From assembly GCA_016209015.1 (NCBI GenBank), contig JACQWY010000002.1:259038-323037 (forward strand): a stretch of 64,000 bases of DNA, given 5' to 3'. Shown in pieces: positions 49,948 to 59,561 of this stretch. The first letter of the stretch is position 1. Each line of letters starts with the position of its first letter. This DNA comes from Gammaproteobacteria bacterium. Its GTDB lineage: Bacteria; Pseudomonadota; Gammaproteobacteria; Ga0077536. The notes under the pieces were generated by a model, which was given only the letters and a program-made list of their open reading frames with translations, had not been told where the DNA came from and made no database searches. A program made the position numbers and the translations under genes.

Positions 49948-51324
49948 TCAGTCCTTGATCGATTCCTTGATGTGTTTCGGATCGATGCCGAGATTGCGCA
50001 GCTTGCGATAGAGGTGCGTGCGCTCGATGCCGACACGGTCCGCGACCTTGCTGACGCTGCCCTCGCAGGCATGCAACTGGTATTCGAGGTAGGCCTTCTC
50101 GAACTTCTCGCGCGCTTCCCGCAGCGGCAGGTCGAAGCCCGGCTGCAGCGCCTCGCCGTTCGATGCGCCGCGGATGTCGAGCGCGGAGCTGATCTCGTAG
50201 GGCTCGATCGTCTCGCTCGTGCCGAGGATGAGCAGCCGTTGCACGAGGTTCTTCAGCTCGCGCACGTTGCCGGGCCAGCGGTAATCCCGCAGACGGTTCT
50301 TCGCGCCGGTCGTGAATTCGCGGCGCGGCAGGCCTTCCTGCGTCACGAAATAGTTCAGGTAGTGGGTGATCAGATCGTCGATGTCCTCGAGCCGGTCACG
50401 GAGCGGTGGAACCTGCAGCGGCACGACGTTCAGGTGATAGAAGAGATCGTCGCGGAACTTGCCGGCCGCGACCTCGAGCGCGAGATCGCGGCGCGTCGCG
50501 GCGACGATGCGCACGTCGATCGACACCGGCTCGCGGCCCCCGACGCGGAGCAGCGCCTGCTGCTCGAGCGCACTGAGCAGCCGGGCCTGCGTGTTCAGAT
50601 CCATGTCGCCGATGTCCTTCAGGAACAGCGTGCCGCCGTTCGCCTGCTCGAGCGAGCCGAACGTGACGCGCCCCTCGTCCTCGGTGCCGAAGATTTCGGC
50701 GTCCGGATTTTCGCGCGCGATGCCGGCGACGTTGACGGCGATGAACGGGCCGTTCGCGCGCGGGCTGTGCTTGTGCAGGTAGCGCGCAATCACTTCCTTG
50801 CCGGTGCCCGATTCTCCGACGATGAATACCGTCGTCTTGTGCTGGGCGATGCGTCTCGCGTTCGCGCGCAGGGTCTCCATGCTCCGGCTGCGTCCGATGG
50901 GATCGCTGATCGGCGCGACACCACGGCGCAGCCCGATGTTTTCGCGCTGCAGCGTCGCGCTCTCGAGACCGCGCTGGATGGTGATGAGGAGCTTCGCGAT
51001 CGAGAGCGGTTTTTCGATGAAATCGTATGCGCCGAGCCGCGTCGCCTCGACCGCGGTCTCCACGGTGCCATGGCCGGACATCATCACCACGGGGACGTCG
51101 ACGTGGCTGCCGTCGGACCATTCCTTGAGCAGCGTGATGCCGTCGGTGTCCGGCATCCAGATGTCGAGCAGCACGAGGTCGGGACGGCGTTGCCGGCGCG
51201 CTTCGCGGGCCCGTGCGGCATTCTCCGCGACGGCGACGTCGAAGCCCTCGTCCTCGAGGATTTCCTTCAGCAGGATGCGAATGTCGGGTTCGTCGTCGAC
51301 GACCAGGATGTGCCGCGCAGTCAT
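49948..51324 (-). CDS. ntrX: NtrX-like response regulator with degenerate sigma54 interaction loop
   Basis: A 458-residue response regulator: receiver domain (HILVVDDEPDIRILLKEIL, phosphoacceptor Asp54 in LVLLDIWMP), AAA+ domain with Walker A GESGTGKE (170-177), and a Fis-type helix-turn-helix at the C-terminus (GSVSKVADRVGIERTHLYRK). Where sigma54 activators have the GAFTGA loop, this protein has EIFGTEDEGRVTFGSLEQAN, and the Walker B acids read TLFLKDIGD instead of LDEIGD. It is probably not a classical sigma54 activator. It overlaps ntrY by four bases. Confidence 0.88.
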   Translation of the reverse strand: MTARHILVVDDEPDIRILLKEILEDEGFDVAVAENAARAREARRQRRPDLVLLDIWMPDTDGITLLKEWSDGSHVDVPVVMMSGHGTVETAVEATRLGAYDFIEKPLSIAKLLITIQRGLESATLQRENIGLRRGVAPISDPIGRSRSMETLRANARRIAQHKTTVFIVGESGTGKEVIARYLHKHSPRANGPFIAVNVAGIARENPDAEIFGTEDEGRVTFGSLEQANGGTLFLKDIGDMDLNTQARLLSALEQQALLRVGGREPVSIDVRIVAATRRDLALEVAAGKFRDDLFYHLNVVPLQVPPLRDRLEDIDDLITHYLNYFVTQEGLPRREFTTGAKNRLRDYRWPGNVRELKNLVQRLLILGTSETIEPYEISSALDIRGASNGEALQPGFDLPLREAREKFEKAYLEYQLHACEGSVSKVADRVGIERTHLYRKLRNLGIDPKHIKESIKD

Positions 51325-53576
51325 ATTGCAGTCCTACTGAGTATGTTGTCGCTCGCGAGTTGCTCCGTCTCCAGGGGCAGCCGGATGATCGCCGTCGCGC
51401 CGCACTCCGGGTTGTTCTCGATCGTCACCACGCCACCGTGTTCTTCGACGATCTTCTTCACGATCGCAAGTCCGAGACCCGTCCCCTTCGTCTTGTTCGT
51501 GACGTACGGCTCGAAGACGGCGTCGAGGATTTCCGCCTTGATGCCCGCACCGCGATCTTCGATCCGGATCTCCAGGTGCGTCCCGGACTCCGATTCCAGT
51601 TTACTCGTCCGGACGACGATCTGCGCGTCGGCGCCCGTCGCGGATGCTTCGACGGCGTTCTTGATGAGATTGTTGAACACCTGGCGCAGCCGGCCGGCGT
51701 CGGCGCGGACGCGCGGCAGGCCGGGAGCGAACTCGGTCGTGAACTGGACGTGCGGATTCGCACCGTGGAACAGAGCGACGACCCCGGCGATGAGCTCGTT
51801 CACGTCCGTCGGCTCCTGGGTCATCTTCGGCGGGCGGGCGTAATCCGAGAACGTGTTCACCATCGACTTCATGGTGTCCACCTGCTGGACGATCGTGCTC
51901 GTCAGGCGGTCGAGCATGTCGCCTTCGCCGGCGGCCATCTTCGGCAGGTACTTCTGCCTCAGCCGCTCGGCGGAGAGCTGGATGGGCGTCAGCGGATTCT
52001 TGATCTCGTGGGCGAGCCGGCGCGCGACCTCGGACCAGGCGGCGTCGCGCTGGCCCTTGATGAGCGCAGTGATGTCGTCGAACACGACGACGTGCCCGCC
52101 GTCCTGCTGCGGATCGACGGCCAGCGAGGTGCCGCGGCACATGAGCACCTGGCGGCCGCTGCGGCTGAAGATCTGGATTTCGACTTCCCAGCGGCCCGCG
52201 GGCGCCTCGAGCTGCGCGAGCACGCCGTCGGCGAACGGCCGCAGGGGCTCGCGGCGCTCCGCGAGATCGCCGATGCCGAGACCCTGCACCTCGAGGTCGC
52301 CGAGATCGAGGATGCGCCGGGCGCTGTCGTTGAATGTCCTGATGCGATGCGCGGGGTCGAGCGCGATCACGCCCGAGGAGAGCTGGCTCAGCAGCGTGTT
52401 GACGTACTTGTGCTGGGTCTCGACCTCGGCGCGGGCGCGCGCGATGCGCCGGGTCATGTCGTTGAACGAGCTGACCAGGAAGCCGATCTCGTCGTTGCTC
52501 TTCACCGGCAGGTCCGTCTCGTAGTTGCCGGCGGCGACGGCCGCCGTGCCGGCCGCGAGATCGCGGATCGGCGCGGCGAGGCGGCGCGCGGAGTAGAAAG
52601 CGGCCCACACCGCCGTCACGATGCTGAACAACAGCACGAGCGTCAGCGTCATTGCGAAGCTCAGCTTCAGCTTCTCGCGGAGATAGGTGAGCTCGTGATA
52701 CTTCGCGTAGGCATCCTCGACGCTGTCGGCGAGCTTGTTGAGCCGGCCCGGAATCGGATAGAGCGCGTGCAGGATGCGCCGCTCGCCGCTCACGGCGCCG
52801 TCCGGGACGTTGACGGCGACCCGGACGTAGAGCTCGTCGTCGCGGATGGGATAGAGGCCGATGTAGCTGCGCCCCTGACGGAGTTGCAGGAGGATCGCCT
52901 CGGGCGGCAGATGGGGGACGAGATCGGCCGACACCGTGCTCGTCTCGAGCAGCCGGCCCTGCTGCGTCAGCAGCGCGATCTCGTCCGCACCGCTGCGCTG
53001 GCGCAGCGAGTGGAGATCGTCGCTCGCCGGCGCCCAGGCGTTCGCGACGACGGTGCTGTCGGGATTGCGCAGGGCGTTGAGATCGAGCGGCGTGGACTGA
53101 TCCGAGCCTTGTGCGAGCTGCTCGGCGACCTTGTTCGTCTCACCGAGCAGCTCCCGCATGCGGATGTCCAGCGATGCCTGGCTGAGCTCCAGCGCATCGC
53201 TCAATGCGCGATCGATGCGCACGTCGAACCAGTTGTCGACGCCGCGCCGGAGGAAATCGAGCGAGAAACCGTAGAGGATGAGCACGGGCGCGATCGCGAG
53301 CACGACGAAGATGACCAGCATGCGCAGCGTCAGCTTCGCGCCCGGCTCCTGCCGGCGCAATTGCTGGACGAGCTCGCGCACGTTGATGACGATCAGCACT
53401 ACGAAGGCAAGGACGCCCACGCAGTTGAGGATCAGCAGCACCGAATAGAGTGCGCCGAAGCGGCCGGAATTCTGGATCGCCGCGCTCATGAGGATGAGCG
53501 AGCCGAGCAGCGACGCGCTGATCGAGGCGACCGCTGCGAGCAGGGTCAATCGCTTCTTGTGCTGTTTAGGTTCCAT
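51321..53576 (-). CDS. ntrY: NtrY-like sensor histidine kinase
   Basis: A 751-residue membrane kinase. N-terminal helices (about 10-100), a periplasmic sensor region, another helix (about 300-320), HAMP (about 320-375, DLAAGTAAVAAGNYETDLPV), a PAS domain, the HisKA box RRLAHEIKNPLTPIQLSAER with the phosphorylated His, and HATPase_c with RIEDRGAGIKAEIL and GTGLGLAIVKKIVEEHGG. This is the NtrY arrangement, and ntrX follows with a four-base overlap. The 5' end overlaps the DUF4390 gene by 31 bases. The signal sensed is not evident. Confidence 0.92.
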   Translation of the reverse strand: MEPKQHKKRLTLLAAVASISASLLGSLILMSAAIQNSGRFGALYSVLLILNCVGVLAFVVLIVINVRELVQQLRRQEPGAKLTLRMLVIFVVLAIAPVLILYGFSLDFLRRGVDNWFDVRIDRALSDALELSQASLDIRMRELLGETNKVAEQLAQGSDQSTPLDLNALRNPDSTVVANAWAPASDDLHSLRQRSGADEIALLTQQGRLLETSTVSADLVPHLPPEAILLQLRQGRSYIGLYPIRDDELYVRVAVNVPDGAVSGERRILHALYPIPGRLNKLADSVEDAYAKYHELTYLREKLKLSFAMTLTLVLLFSIVTAVWAAFYSARRLAAPIRDLAAGTAAVAAGNYETDLPVKSNDEIGFLVSSFNDMTRRIARARAEVETQHKYVNTLLSQLSSGVIALDPAHRIRTFNDSARRILDLGDLEVQGLGIGDLAERREPLRPFADGVLAQLEAPAGRWEVEIQIFSRSGRQVLMCRGTSLAVDPQQDGGHVVVFDDITALIKGQRDAAWSEVARRLAHEIKNPLTPIQLSAERLRQKYLPKMAAGEGDMLDRLTSTIVQQVDTMKSMVNTFSDYARPPKMTQEPTDVNELIAGVVALFHGANPHVQFTTEFAPGLPRVRADAGRLRQVFNNLIKNAVEASATGADAQIVVRTSKLESESGTHLEIRIEDRGAGIKAEILDAVFEPYVTNKTKGTGLGLAIVKKIVEEHGGVVTIENNPECGATAIIRLPLETEQLASDNILSRTAI

Positions 53577-54112
53577 CGATACCAGTCACTGCTCATGCGC
53601 CAGCTCGGCGAAATGTAGGCGATCGGCCGGAGCGGCGCCGGCAGCGATTCGATGTCCAATCTTACCTGCAGATGACCGTGATAGCTGGTCTCCGCGGCAA
53701 AGTCCTGCCGTTCGCCGAGCGGGATGTTGCGCAGGCGGCCGAGCTCCATAGCCGCCTCGTCGATCGATCCGTACACGCGCCGCTCGCGGGTGATGAGATC
53801 GGTCAGCACGTAGCGATCCGCGAGCGCATGACGTGCGAGCTCGTAGCGGCGGGTCTGGGCGACGATGGTCTGATCCCAGAGGAAGTGCCGGGCCTTCGTC
53901 ACCTTGAATTCGAAGTTGAACACGAGCGGCACGCCGCTGCGCAGGGCTTCCAGCGCATCGCTGCCGAATTCGAAGCGCACGTCGACGTCGACGACGTCGA
54001 GCTCGTTGACCATGCGCTGAGACAGTGAGTCGATGAAGATGCCGGCGGCGCCCGCGGCGGGCGCGAGGAGCAGGCAGAATCCGAGGAGGCAGAGCCGGGC
54101 GCGGGCGATCAT
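53546..54112 (-). CDS. DUF4390 family secreted protein
   Basis: A 188-residue protein with a signal peptide (ARLCLLGFCLLLAPAAGA, then AG-IFIDSLSQ) and the DUF4390 domain (ALRSGVPLVFNFEFKVTKAR, RRYELARHALADRYVLTDL, NIPLGERQDF). Function is unknown; the family commonly lies between rsmB and ntrY in gamma- and betaproteobacteria, as here. ATG 54112 overlaps the rsmB stop (ATGA); an earlier in-frame ATG at 54208 is within rsmB and would hide the signal peptide. It overlaps ntrY by 31 bases. Confidence 0.82.
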   Translation of the reverse strand: MIARARLCLLGFCLLLAPAAGAAGIFIDSLSQRMVNELDVVDVDVRFEFGSDALEALRSGVPLVFNFEFKVTKARHFLWDQTIVAQTRRYELARHALADRYVLTDLITRERRVYGSIDEAAMELGRLRNIPLGERQDFAAETSYHGHLQVRLDIESLPAPLRPIAYISPSWRMSSDWYRWNLNSTRSD

Positions 54113-55431
54113 CGGGGGGCGGCGCGGCTCAGGAGCGCGTAGTAGAAGCCGTCCATGCCGTCCTCGCCGGTCAGGATCTGACGGCCATGACGGCCCGCGT
54201 GTCCCCATGCCGCCGTGATCGGCTCGACGCGCGCCGCGGGCTCCTCGGCAACGAACGCGGCAATCACCTCGTCATTCTCTCCGGGCAATACGGAGCACGT
54301 AGCGTAGAGCAGCCTGCCGCCGGGCGCGAGCAAGGGCCAGAGCGCGCGCAGGAGGCGGGATTGGGTTGCAGCGAGCGTCGCGATGTCTTCGGGACGACGG
54401 TGCAGCTTGATGTCCGGATGGCGCCTGATGACACCGGTCGCGGAGCACGGTGCATCGAGGAGAATGCGATCGAAGGTCCGGTCCGCGGACCAACTCTCCG
54501 GCTCGGCTGCATCGGCGCAGATCAACTCGCAGTCGAGGCCCGTGCGCGCGAGATTCTCCCGGACGCGCGCGAGGCGCTCGGCATCGACGTCGAGCGCAGT
54601 GACGGCGGCACCGGGCGCGATCTCGAGGAGATGAGTCGTCTTGCCGCCGGGCGCAGCACAGGCGTCCAGCACGCGCAAGCCGGGCGCGACGTCGAGGAGC
54701 GGTGCGGCGAGCTGCGCCGCTTCGTCCTGCACGGAGAGATCGCCGACCGCGAAGCCGGGCAGGGTATCGACCGGCGCGGGTTGTTCGAGCTGCACACCAT
54801 CCGCTGCATGGCGACAGGGAACCGCAGCGTGGCCGCCTGCAGCGAGCGTCGCGAGGCAGGCCGCGCGATCGGTGCGCGCACGGTTCACGCGCAAGGTGAG
54901 CGGCGGGCGCCTGCCGCCCGCGTCGAGCACGCTGCGCCAGTCCTCGGGCCGCGCCTCACGGAGAGCGTCGACGAACCACGCCGGGTGCAGCCAGCGCGCG
55001 GCGGGCGGCATGGACTTCGTGCCCTCGAGATCCGCGCGCCGGCGCTGCGCGTTGCGCAGCACGCCGTTCACCAGCCCGCGCGCCCATTCCTTGCGCAGCA
55101 CGGCGCAGGCCCCGACCGTCTCGTTCACCACGGCGTGCGCGGCAAGCTGGAGATGGAGCAACTGGTAGAGCCCGACCATGAGCAGCAGACGGACGTCGTC
55201 GTCGCGCGGCCGCAGGGGTTTCGCGAGCAGTCGTCCGAGCTGGTAATCGAGCCGCTCGTACCAGCGCAGCACGCCGTACACGGTCTCCTGGAGCAGCGCC
55301 TCCTCACGCGGATCCGAGAGCTGTTTGCGCGCGCCGGCGAGCACGGGATCGAGTGCGCGACCGGCGTCGACGATCTTCGACAACGTGCCGGCGGCCACGG
55401 CTCTCAGGTTCCCGCTCATTACGACCGCCAT
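54109..55431 (-). CDS. rsmB: 16S rRNA (cytosine(967)-C(5))-methyltransferase
   Basis: It methylates C967 of 16S rRNA. The roughly 440-residue product has an N-terminal NusB-like RNA-binding domain (about 10-135, ALLQETVYGVLRWYERLDYQ) and a Rossmann methyltransferase domain with VLDACAAPGGKTTHLLEI, LLDAPCSATGVIRRHPDI (catalytic motif IV PC) and LLYATCSVLPGEND (motif VI TC). ATG 55431 is used; GTG 55440 and ATG 55419 are close alternatives. It lies in the usual def-fmt-rsmB order. Confidence 0.94.
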   Translation of the reverse strand: MAVVMSGNLRAVAAGTLSKIVDAGRALDPVLAGARKQLSDPREEALLQETVYGVLRWYERLDYQLGRLLAKPLRPRDDDVRLLLMVGLYQLLHLQLAAHAVVNETVGACAVLRKEWARGLVNGVLRNAQRRRADLEGTKSMPPAARWLHPAWFVDALREARPEDWRSVLDAGGRRPPLTLRVNRARTDRAACLATLAAGGHAAVPCRHAADGVQLEQPAPVDTLPGFAVGDLSVQDEAAQLAAPLLDVAPGLRVLDACAAPGGKTTHLLEIAPGAAVTALDVDAERLARVRENLARTGLDCELICADAAEPESWSADRTFDRILLDAPCSATGVIRRHPDIKLHRRPEDIATLAATQSRLLRALWPLLAPGGRLLYATCSVLPGENDEVIAAFVAEEPAARVEPITAAWGHAGRHGRQILTGEDGMDGFYYALLSRAAPR

Positions 55432-55480
55432 GAACGTCACGTGCGGACGGGGCGGGAAGCCTGGACGGTGGAGCGACGCA

Positions 55481-56431
55481 TCAGCCGCCGAAGTAGCGGC
55501 GATAGCCGTTCAGAAATTCGCGGGCCGACATGCGGCGCTTGCCCGGCGGCTGCAACTCGGTGATACGCAGCACGCCATCGCCCGTCGCGACCGCGATGCC
55601 GTCCCCGTCGGCCTGCACGACCGTTCCCGGCGCGGCGTTCGTCGGCACGGCGAGGGCGGTTGCGGACCACACGTTCAAGCTCAGGCCCGCGAGTTCGGCG
55701 ATCGCGAGCGGCGCGGGGTTCAGCGCACGCACGCGCCGCGCCAGTGCGGCAGCGCTCTCGGTCCACACGAGATCCCGATCCGCGCGCTCGATTTTCCGGG
55801 CATACGTGACGGCGGTCTCGTCCTGCGCGGCTTCGTCGAGGCCTTCGCCGAAGCCGGCATCGAGCGTTGACCGCAGGGCTTCGGCACCGAGCACCGCGAG
55901 GCGTTCGCTGAGCGTGCCGCCGACTTCGTCGGCTGCGATCGCGGTGCCGCGTTTCAATATCACCGGGCCGGCATCGAGCGCGACGACGACACGCATGATC
56001 GTGATTCCGGTGAGCACGTCTCCCGCCATGATCGCCCTCTGAATCGGCGCGGCGCCGCGCCAGCGCGGCAGCAGCGAGGCGTGGACGTTGATCGTGCCGC
56101 AGGTCGGAATGTCGATGACGCGCTGGGGCAGGATGAGACCGTAAGCCGCCACCACGAGCAGATCGGGACGCAGCGCCGCGAGTGCTTCGATCGCTTCCGG
56201 CTCGCGCAGCGTCGGCGGCTGTACCACCATCAATCCATTCGCGAGCGCGCATGCCTTCACCGCGCTCGCCTGCGTCTGCTGGCCGCGGCCGGACGCGCGA
56301 TCCGGCTGCGTATAGACGGCGACGACATCGCAGCGCGGATGTGCGACGAGCGCCTCGAGCGAGGGCACGGCGAATGGTGGCGTGCCCGCGAAAACGACGC
56401 GTAGCGAATGGGACTCGGGCTGAAACTTCAC
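55481..56431 (-). CDS. fmt: methionyl-tRNA formyltransferase
   Basis: It formylates initiator Met-tRNA with 10-formyl-tetrahydrofolate. The 316-residue product shows VVFAGTPPFAVPSLEALVAH, INVHASLLPRWRGAAPIQRA (formyl-folate and catalytic region) and ITIMRVVVALDAGPV. The C-terminal domain begins at about 205. It lies between def and rsmB on the minus strand, 67 bases after def. Confidence 0.96.
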   Translation of the reverse strand: MKFQPESHSLRVVFAGTPPFAVPSLEALVAHPRCDVVAVYTQPDRASGRGQQTQASAVKACALANGLMVVQPPTLREPEAIEALAALRPDLLVVAAYGLILPQRVIDIPTCGTINVHASLLPRWRGAAPIQRAIMAGDVLTGITIMRVVVALDAGPVILKRGTAIAADEVGGTLSERLAVLGAEALRSTLDAGFGEGLDEAAQDETAVTYARKIERADRDLVWTESAAALARRVRALNPAPLAIAELAGLSLNVWSATALAVPTNAAPGTVVQADGDGIAVATGDGVLRITELQPPGKRRMSAREFLNGYRRYFGG

Positions 56432-56498
56432 GATAGGGAACTCTCGGCTGCCGCGACGTGCGCGTCGCGGTGGGCGGCTGCACCCGGGGGCTTGGGGC

Positions 56499-57002
56499 TC
56501 AGACGACCTGCCGCTGCTGCTTGTCGAATTTCTTGCGGATCCGCGAACGCTTGAGCGCGGACAGGCGATCGACGAAGAGTCTGCCGTCGAGGTGATCGAT
56601 TTCGTGCTGGATGCAGACGGCGAGCAGGCCCTCGGCCGTCACCTTGATGGCGTTGCCCTTCTCGTCGAGCGCGTGCACAACGACGCGCTCGGCACGTTCG
56701 ACCGCTTCGAAGACGTCCGGCACGGACAGACAACCTTCCTCCATCTGTTCCGAGCCTTCCGCCGCCACGATAACGGGATTGATCAGGCACAGCGGTTGCG
56801 AGCGGCCCTCTGATACGTCCAGGACCAGCACGCGCTGATGGACGTCGACCTGGGTCGCCGCGAGGCCGATGCCCGGTGCCGCGTACATGGTCTCGAACAT
56901 GTCCTTCACGAGCTGGCGGATGCCGTCGTCGACGGTCGCCACCGGCTTCGCGAGGGTACGCAGGCGGGGATCCGGGTAATGGAGAATATCGAGAATGGCC
57001 AT
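56499..57002 (-). CDS. def: peptide deformylase
   Basis: A metalloenzyme that removes the formyl group from new polypeptides. The 167-residue product has all three motifs: [13 protein letters not shown] (Q50 region), [10 protein letters not shown] (metal Cys) and [12 protein letters not shown] (two metal His and catalytic Glu). It opens [21 protein letters not shown] good sigma70 promoter lies upstream, making it the first gene of the minus-strand def-fmt-rsmB-DUF4390-ntrYX unit. Confidence 0.97.
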   Translation of the reverse strand: MAILDILHYPDPRLRTLAKPVATVDDGIRQLVKDMFETMYAAPGIGLAATQVDVHQRVLVLDVSEGRSQPLCLINPVIVAAEGSEQMEEGCLSVPDVFEAVERAERVVVHALDEKGNAIKVTAEGLLAVCIQHEIDHLDGRLFVDRLSALKRSRIRKKFDKQQRQVV

Positions 57003-57031
57003 GCTCGCGATGCGTCTCGGAATATGTCCGC

Positions 57032-57060
57032 AGAATACTTATAAGACCCTGATCCGGCAA
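57032..57060 (-). promoter_or_regulatory. sigma70 promoter of the def-fmt unit
   Basis: On the minus strand TTGCCG (57060-57055), 17 bases, then TATTCT (57037-57032) form a good sigma70 promoter. Transcription would begin near 57025, 23 bases before the def ATG. Confidence 0.6.
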
Positions 57061-57117
57061 TAGGATTCACTTCCTTCCGGGTACGTCGAGCGTGGTTCTC
57101 GTTTTTTTCCCCAGTTC

Positions 57118-57126
57118 TGCTAAACT
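57118..57126 (+). promoter_or_regulatory. extended -10 promoter before the LysM gene
   Basis: TGCTAAACT at 57118-57126 matches an extended -10 box. The predicted start near 57133 is only about six bases before ATG 57139 but 24 bases before ATG 57157, which has TAAGG at a suitable distance. This favours the later start codon. Confidence 0.45.
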
Positions 57127-57156
57127 ACATTAAGCACCATGCCTAAGGTTGTTGAT

Positions 57157-58338
57157 ATGCAGGGAAAAATTCTCGCTTTATTGATGCTCGTGGCGGTCAT
57201 GGCAACCGGCCGTTGCGACGAGGTCCGGCTCAACCCGTCCCATCCGACGACCTACACCGTGGTCAAGGGCGACACCTTGTGGGACATCTCGGGGCGCTTC
57301 CTCGTGCATCCGTGGCAATGGCCGGACATCTGGCACGTGAATCCTCAAATCACGAACCCGAATCTGATATATCCGGGCGATGTCCTCGCGCTGACCTACC
57401 AGGACGGCAAGCCCATTCTGAGCCTGTCACGACGCGGCGCCTTGGGCGGCAGGAACGTCAAGCTCACGCCCGGAATCCGCGAGGTCAAGCATGAGAACGC
57501 GATTCCGCCGATTCCGCTGGATGCCATCCAGCAGTTCCTGTCCCGTCCGCTCGTGGTCACCGAGAAGCAGATCGCGGAGGCTCCCTACATCGTCGGTGCT
57601 CAGGACGGGCATCTCACGACGGGGAAGGGCACCCGGGTCTACGTGAGGGGACTGACCGACCAGAGCGTGAACAAGTATTCCGTGTACCGGCCGGGCGGCG
57701 CCTACAAAGATCCGGCGACCGGGACGATCCTCGGTTACGAAGCCTTGCACGTGGGTGATGTCGTCATCGAGCGCTTCGGCGATACGGCAAGCGCGATCGT
57801 GACTTCGTCGAACCGGGAGATTCTCAAGGGCGACCGGATCATGGTGCAGTACGCCGAGGAATATCCCGAGTTCGTTCCTCACCCGCCTGCCGCGGACGTC
57901 GATGGCCACATCATTGCGGTCGTCGATGGCGTGCTGCAGATCGGGCAGTACAACGTCGTCGTGCTGAACAAGGGAACGCAGGACGGCCTCGAGCTCGGAA
58001 CGGTTCTGGCGATCTACCAGGCGGGTGCGATCGTGAAGGACGACATCGCCGCCCAGCTCAAGCTGCACAAGGACATGGACGCCGCCAAGGCAGCTGAGGA
58101 TCAGGCGAAGGGCTTCGACAAGCTCGCGAAACACGTTGCGAACGACGTCCGGGCCGGCAAGCTCAATGTCGACACGGCGTTCGGGGAACGGATCGGTGGC
58201 CAGCCCGAGGCCGTTCAGCTTCCCGCGGAACGCGCGGGCGAATTGATGATCTTCCGGACGTTCGACAATCTGAGCTATGCGCTCGTGATGAATACGCAAC
58301 GCCCGGTCCACGTACTCGACAAGGTCCGCAAGCCCTGA
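57157..58338 (+). CDS. LysM-domain secreted protein upstream of dprA
   Basis: A 393-residue protein with signal peptide (MQGKILALLMLVAVMATGRC) and one N-terminal LysM domain (about 33-90, YTVVKGDTLWDISGRFLVHP, then NPNLIYPGDVLALTY) that binds peptidoglycan. The rest (about 110-393) is a conserved region of unknown function with VRGLTDQSVNKYSVYRPGG and LHVGDVVIERFGDTASAIV. This gene is usually divergent from def and upstream of dprA, as here. ATG 57139 is an alternative start that adds six residues. Role probably in envelope maintenance; not proven. Confidence 0.85.
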   Translation: MQGKILALLMLVAVMATGRCDEVRLNPSHPTTYTVVKGDTLWDISGRFLVHPWQWPDIWHVNPQITNPNLIYPGDVLALTYQDGKPILSLSRRGALGGRNVKLTPGIREVKHENAIPPIPLDAIQQFLSRPLVVTEKQIAEAPYIVGAQDGHLTTGKGTRVYVRGLTDQSVNKYSVYRPGGAYKDPATGTILGYEALHVGDVVIERFGDTASAIVTSSNREILKGDRIMVQYAEEYPEFVPHPPAADVDGHIIAVVDGVLQIGQYNVVVLNKGTQDGLELGTVLAIYQAGAIVKDDIAAQLKLHKDMDAAKAAEDQAKGFDKLAKHVANDVRAGKLNVDTAFGERIGGQPEAVQLPAERAGELMIFRTFDNLSYALVMNTQRPVHVLDKVRKP

Positions 58339-58424
58339 AACGCGTACGGGCCCCCCGCCTGAGCGCGTGGGGGAGTCCGGGCAGGGATGCAGCCAGGACC
58401 GCGCCTGGCATATCATGGTTCGCG

Positions 58425-59561
58425 ATGGACAACGGACTGGACATCGTGCGAACGCGTTGCGCGCTGGCGCTGCATGCGGCTCTGTTTCACAGGCCGCGGC
58501 GCCTGCAGCGACTTCTGGTAGAGCTGGCCCGCGCCCGCAGTCGCGGGCTCGACGGGCGGGACCTCGCGGCGCTTGCCGCCGAGATGCTCGTGCCCTATGG
58601 GCTCTCCCCGACCTGGGATCTCGCTGAAGCGGCACTGAGCTGGCGCCAGGAGCCCGGGCGGGAATTCGTCTGGTTTGGTTCAGAGGAATACCCGAACTTA
58701 CTCGCTGAAATTGCTGATCCGCCACCGCTCCTCTTCGTGGATGGCAACCTATCCACGCTCCTGAACCCGCAGATCGCCATCGTCGGCAGCCGCAAGGCAA
58801 GTCCCTACGGTCTGCGCAACGCGTCCGATTTCGCGAGGGCTCTCGGGACTGCCGGCCTGACCGTGACGAGCGGTCTTGCCATCGGGGTCGATGCCGCGGC
58901 GCATCGAGGGGCTCTCGCGGCCGATGCCGGTACGGTGGCGGTGCTCGGTTGCGGAATCGACGTGATGTATCCGTGGAGCAACCGCGCGCTCGCCGGGGAG
59001 ATTGTCCAGCGGGGCGGGGCAATCGTCTCCGAACTGCCTTGCGGGTCGCCCCCGCGGGCCGGACATTTTCCCCGCCGCAACCGGCTCATCAGCGGTTTGG
59101 CACGAGGCGTAGTCGTCATCGAAGCGGCCATGACGAGCGGTTCGATATCCACTGCGAACCACGCGCTGGAGCAGGGCCGCGAGGTGTTCGCCGTGCCGGG
59201 CTCCATCCACTCGGCCCAATCTGAAGGCTGTCTGGAACTGCTGAAGCAAGGCGCATGCCTCGTAAGAGGTCCTGACGACGTTCTCCAGGAACTTCAGGGT
59301 TTTCAGAGCGTTAATTCTCGAACCGGGCCGCGGAAGGTCGGCGTCGAGCGCAGTCCGGCGGCCCTGGGTCGGGACGAAGCGGCAGTCCTCGAACTCTGCG
59401 GATGGGAGCCCATCAGTGTCGAGGCGGTGGTCGACGTTTCTGGATTGACGGTCGGACGGGTTTCATCCATCCTGTCGACGCTCGAGGTCGAGGGGTATGT
59501 CCAATCGCTTGCAGGCGGCTCTTATCAACGGGTGAGGCCGATCGTGAGCGGGCAGCGCTAA
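58425..59561 (+). CDS. dprA: DNA-processing protein DprA
   Basis: DprA loads RecA on incoming single-stranded DNA in natural transformation. The 378-residue product has an N-terminal helical/SAM-like region, the Rossmann-fold core with IVGSRKASPYGLRNASDFAR, GLAIGVDAAAHRGALAA, VLGCGIDVMYPWSNRAL, FPRRNRLISGLARGVVVIEA, and a C-terminal winged-helix (DZ) domain (WEPISVEAVVDVSGLTVGRV). No other competence gene is nearby except the distant pilus genes, which are of the MSHA type. Confidence 0.94.
   Translation: MDNGLDIVRTRCALALHAALFHRPRRLQRLLVELARARSRGLDGRDLAALAAEMLVPYGLSPTWDLAEAALSWRQEPGREFVWFGSEEYPNLLAEIADPPPLLFVDGNLSTLLNPQIAIVGSRKASPYGLRNASDFARALGTAGLTVTSGLAIGVDAAAHRGALAADAGTVAVLGCGIDVMYPWSNRALAGEIVQRGGAIVSELPCGSPPRAGHFPRRNRLISGLARGVVVIEAAMTSGSISTANHALEQGREVFAVPGSIHSAQSEGCLELLKQGACLVRGPDDVLQELQGFQSVNSRTGPRKVGVERSPAALGRDEAAVLELCGWEPISVEAVVDVSGLTVGRVSSILSTLEVEGYVQSLAGGSYQRVRPIVSGQR

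Noticed and set aside
51213..53618. 801-codon plus-strand frame opposite ntrY
   Set aside because: Shadow of ntrY; composition is that of reverse-complemented coding sequence.
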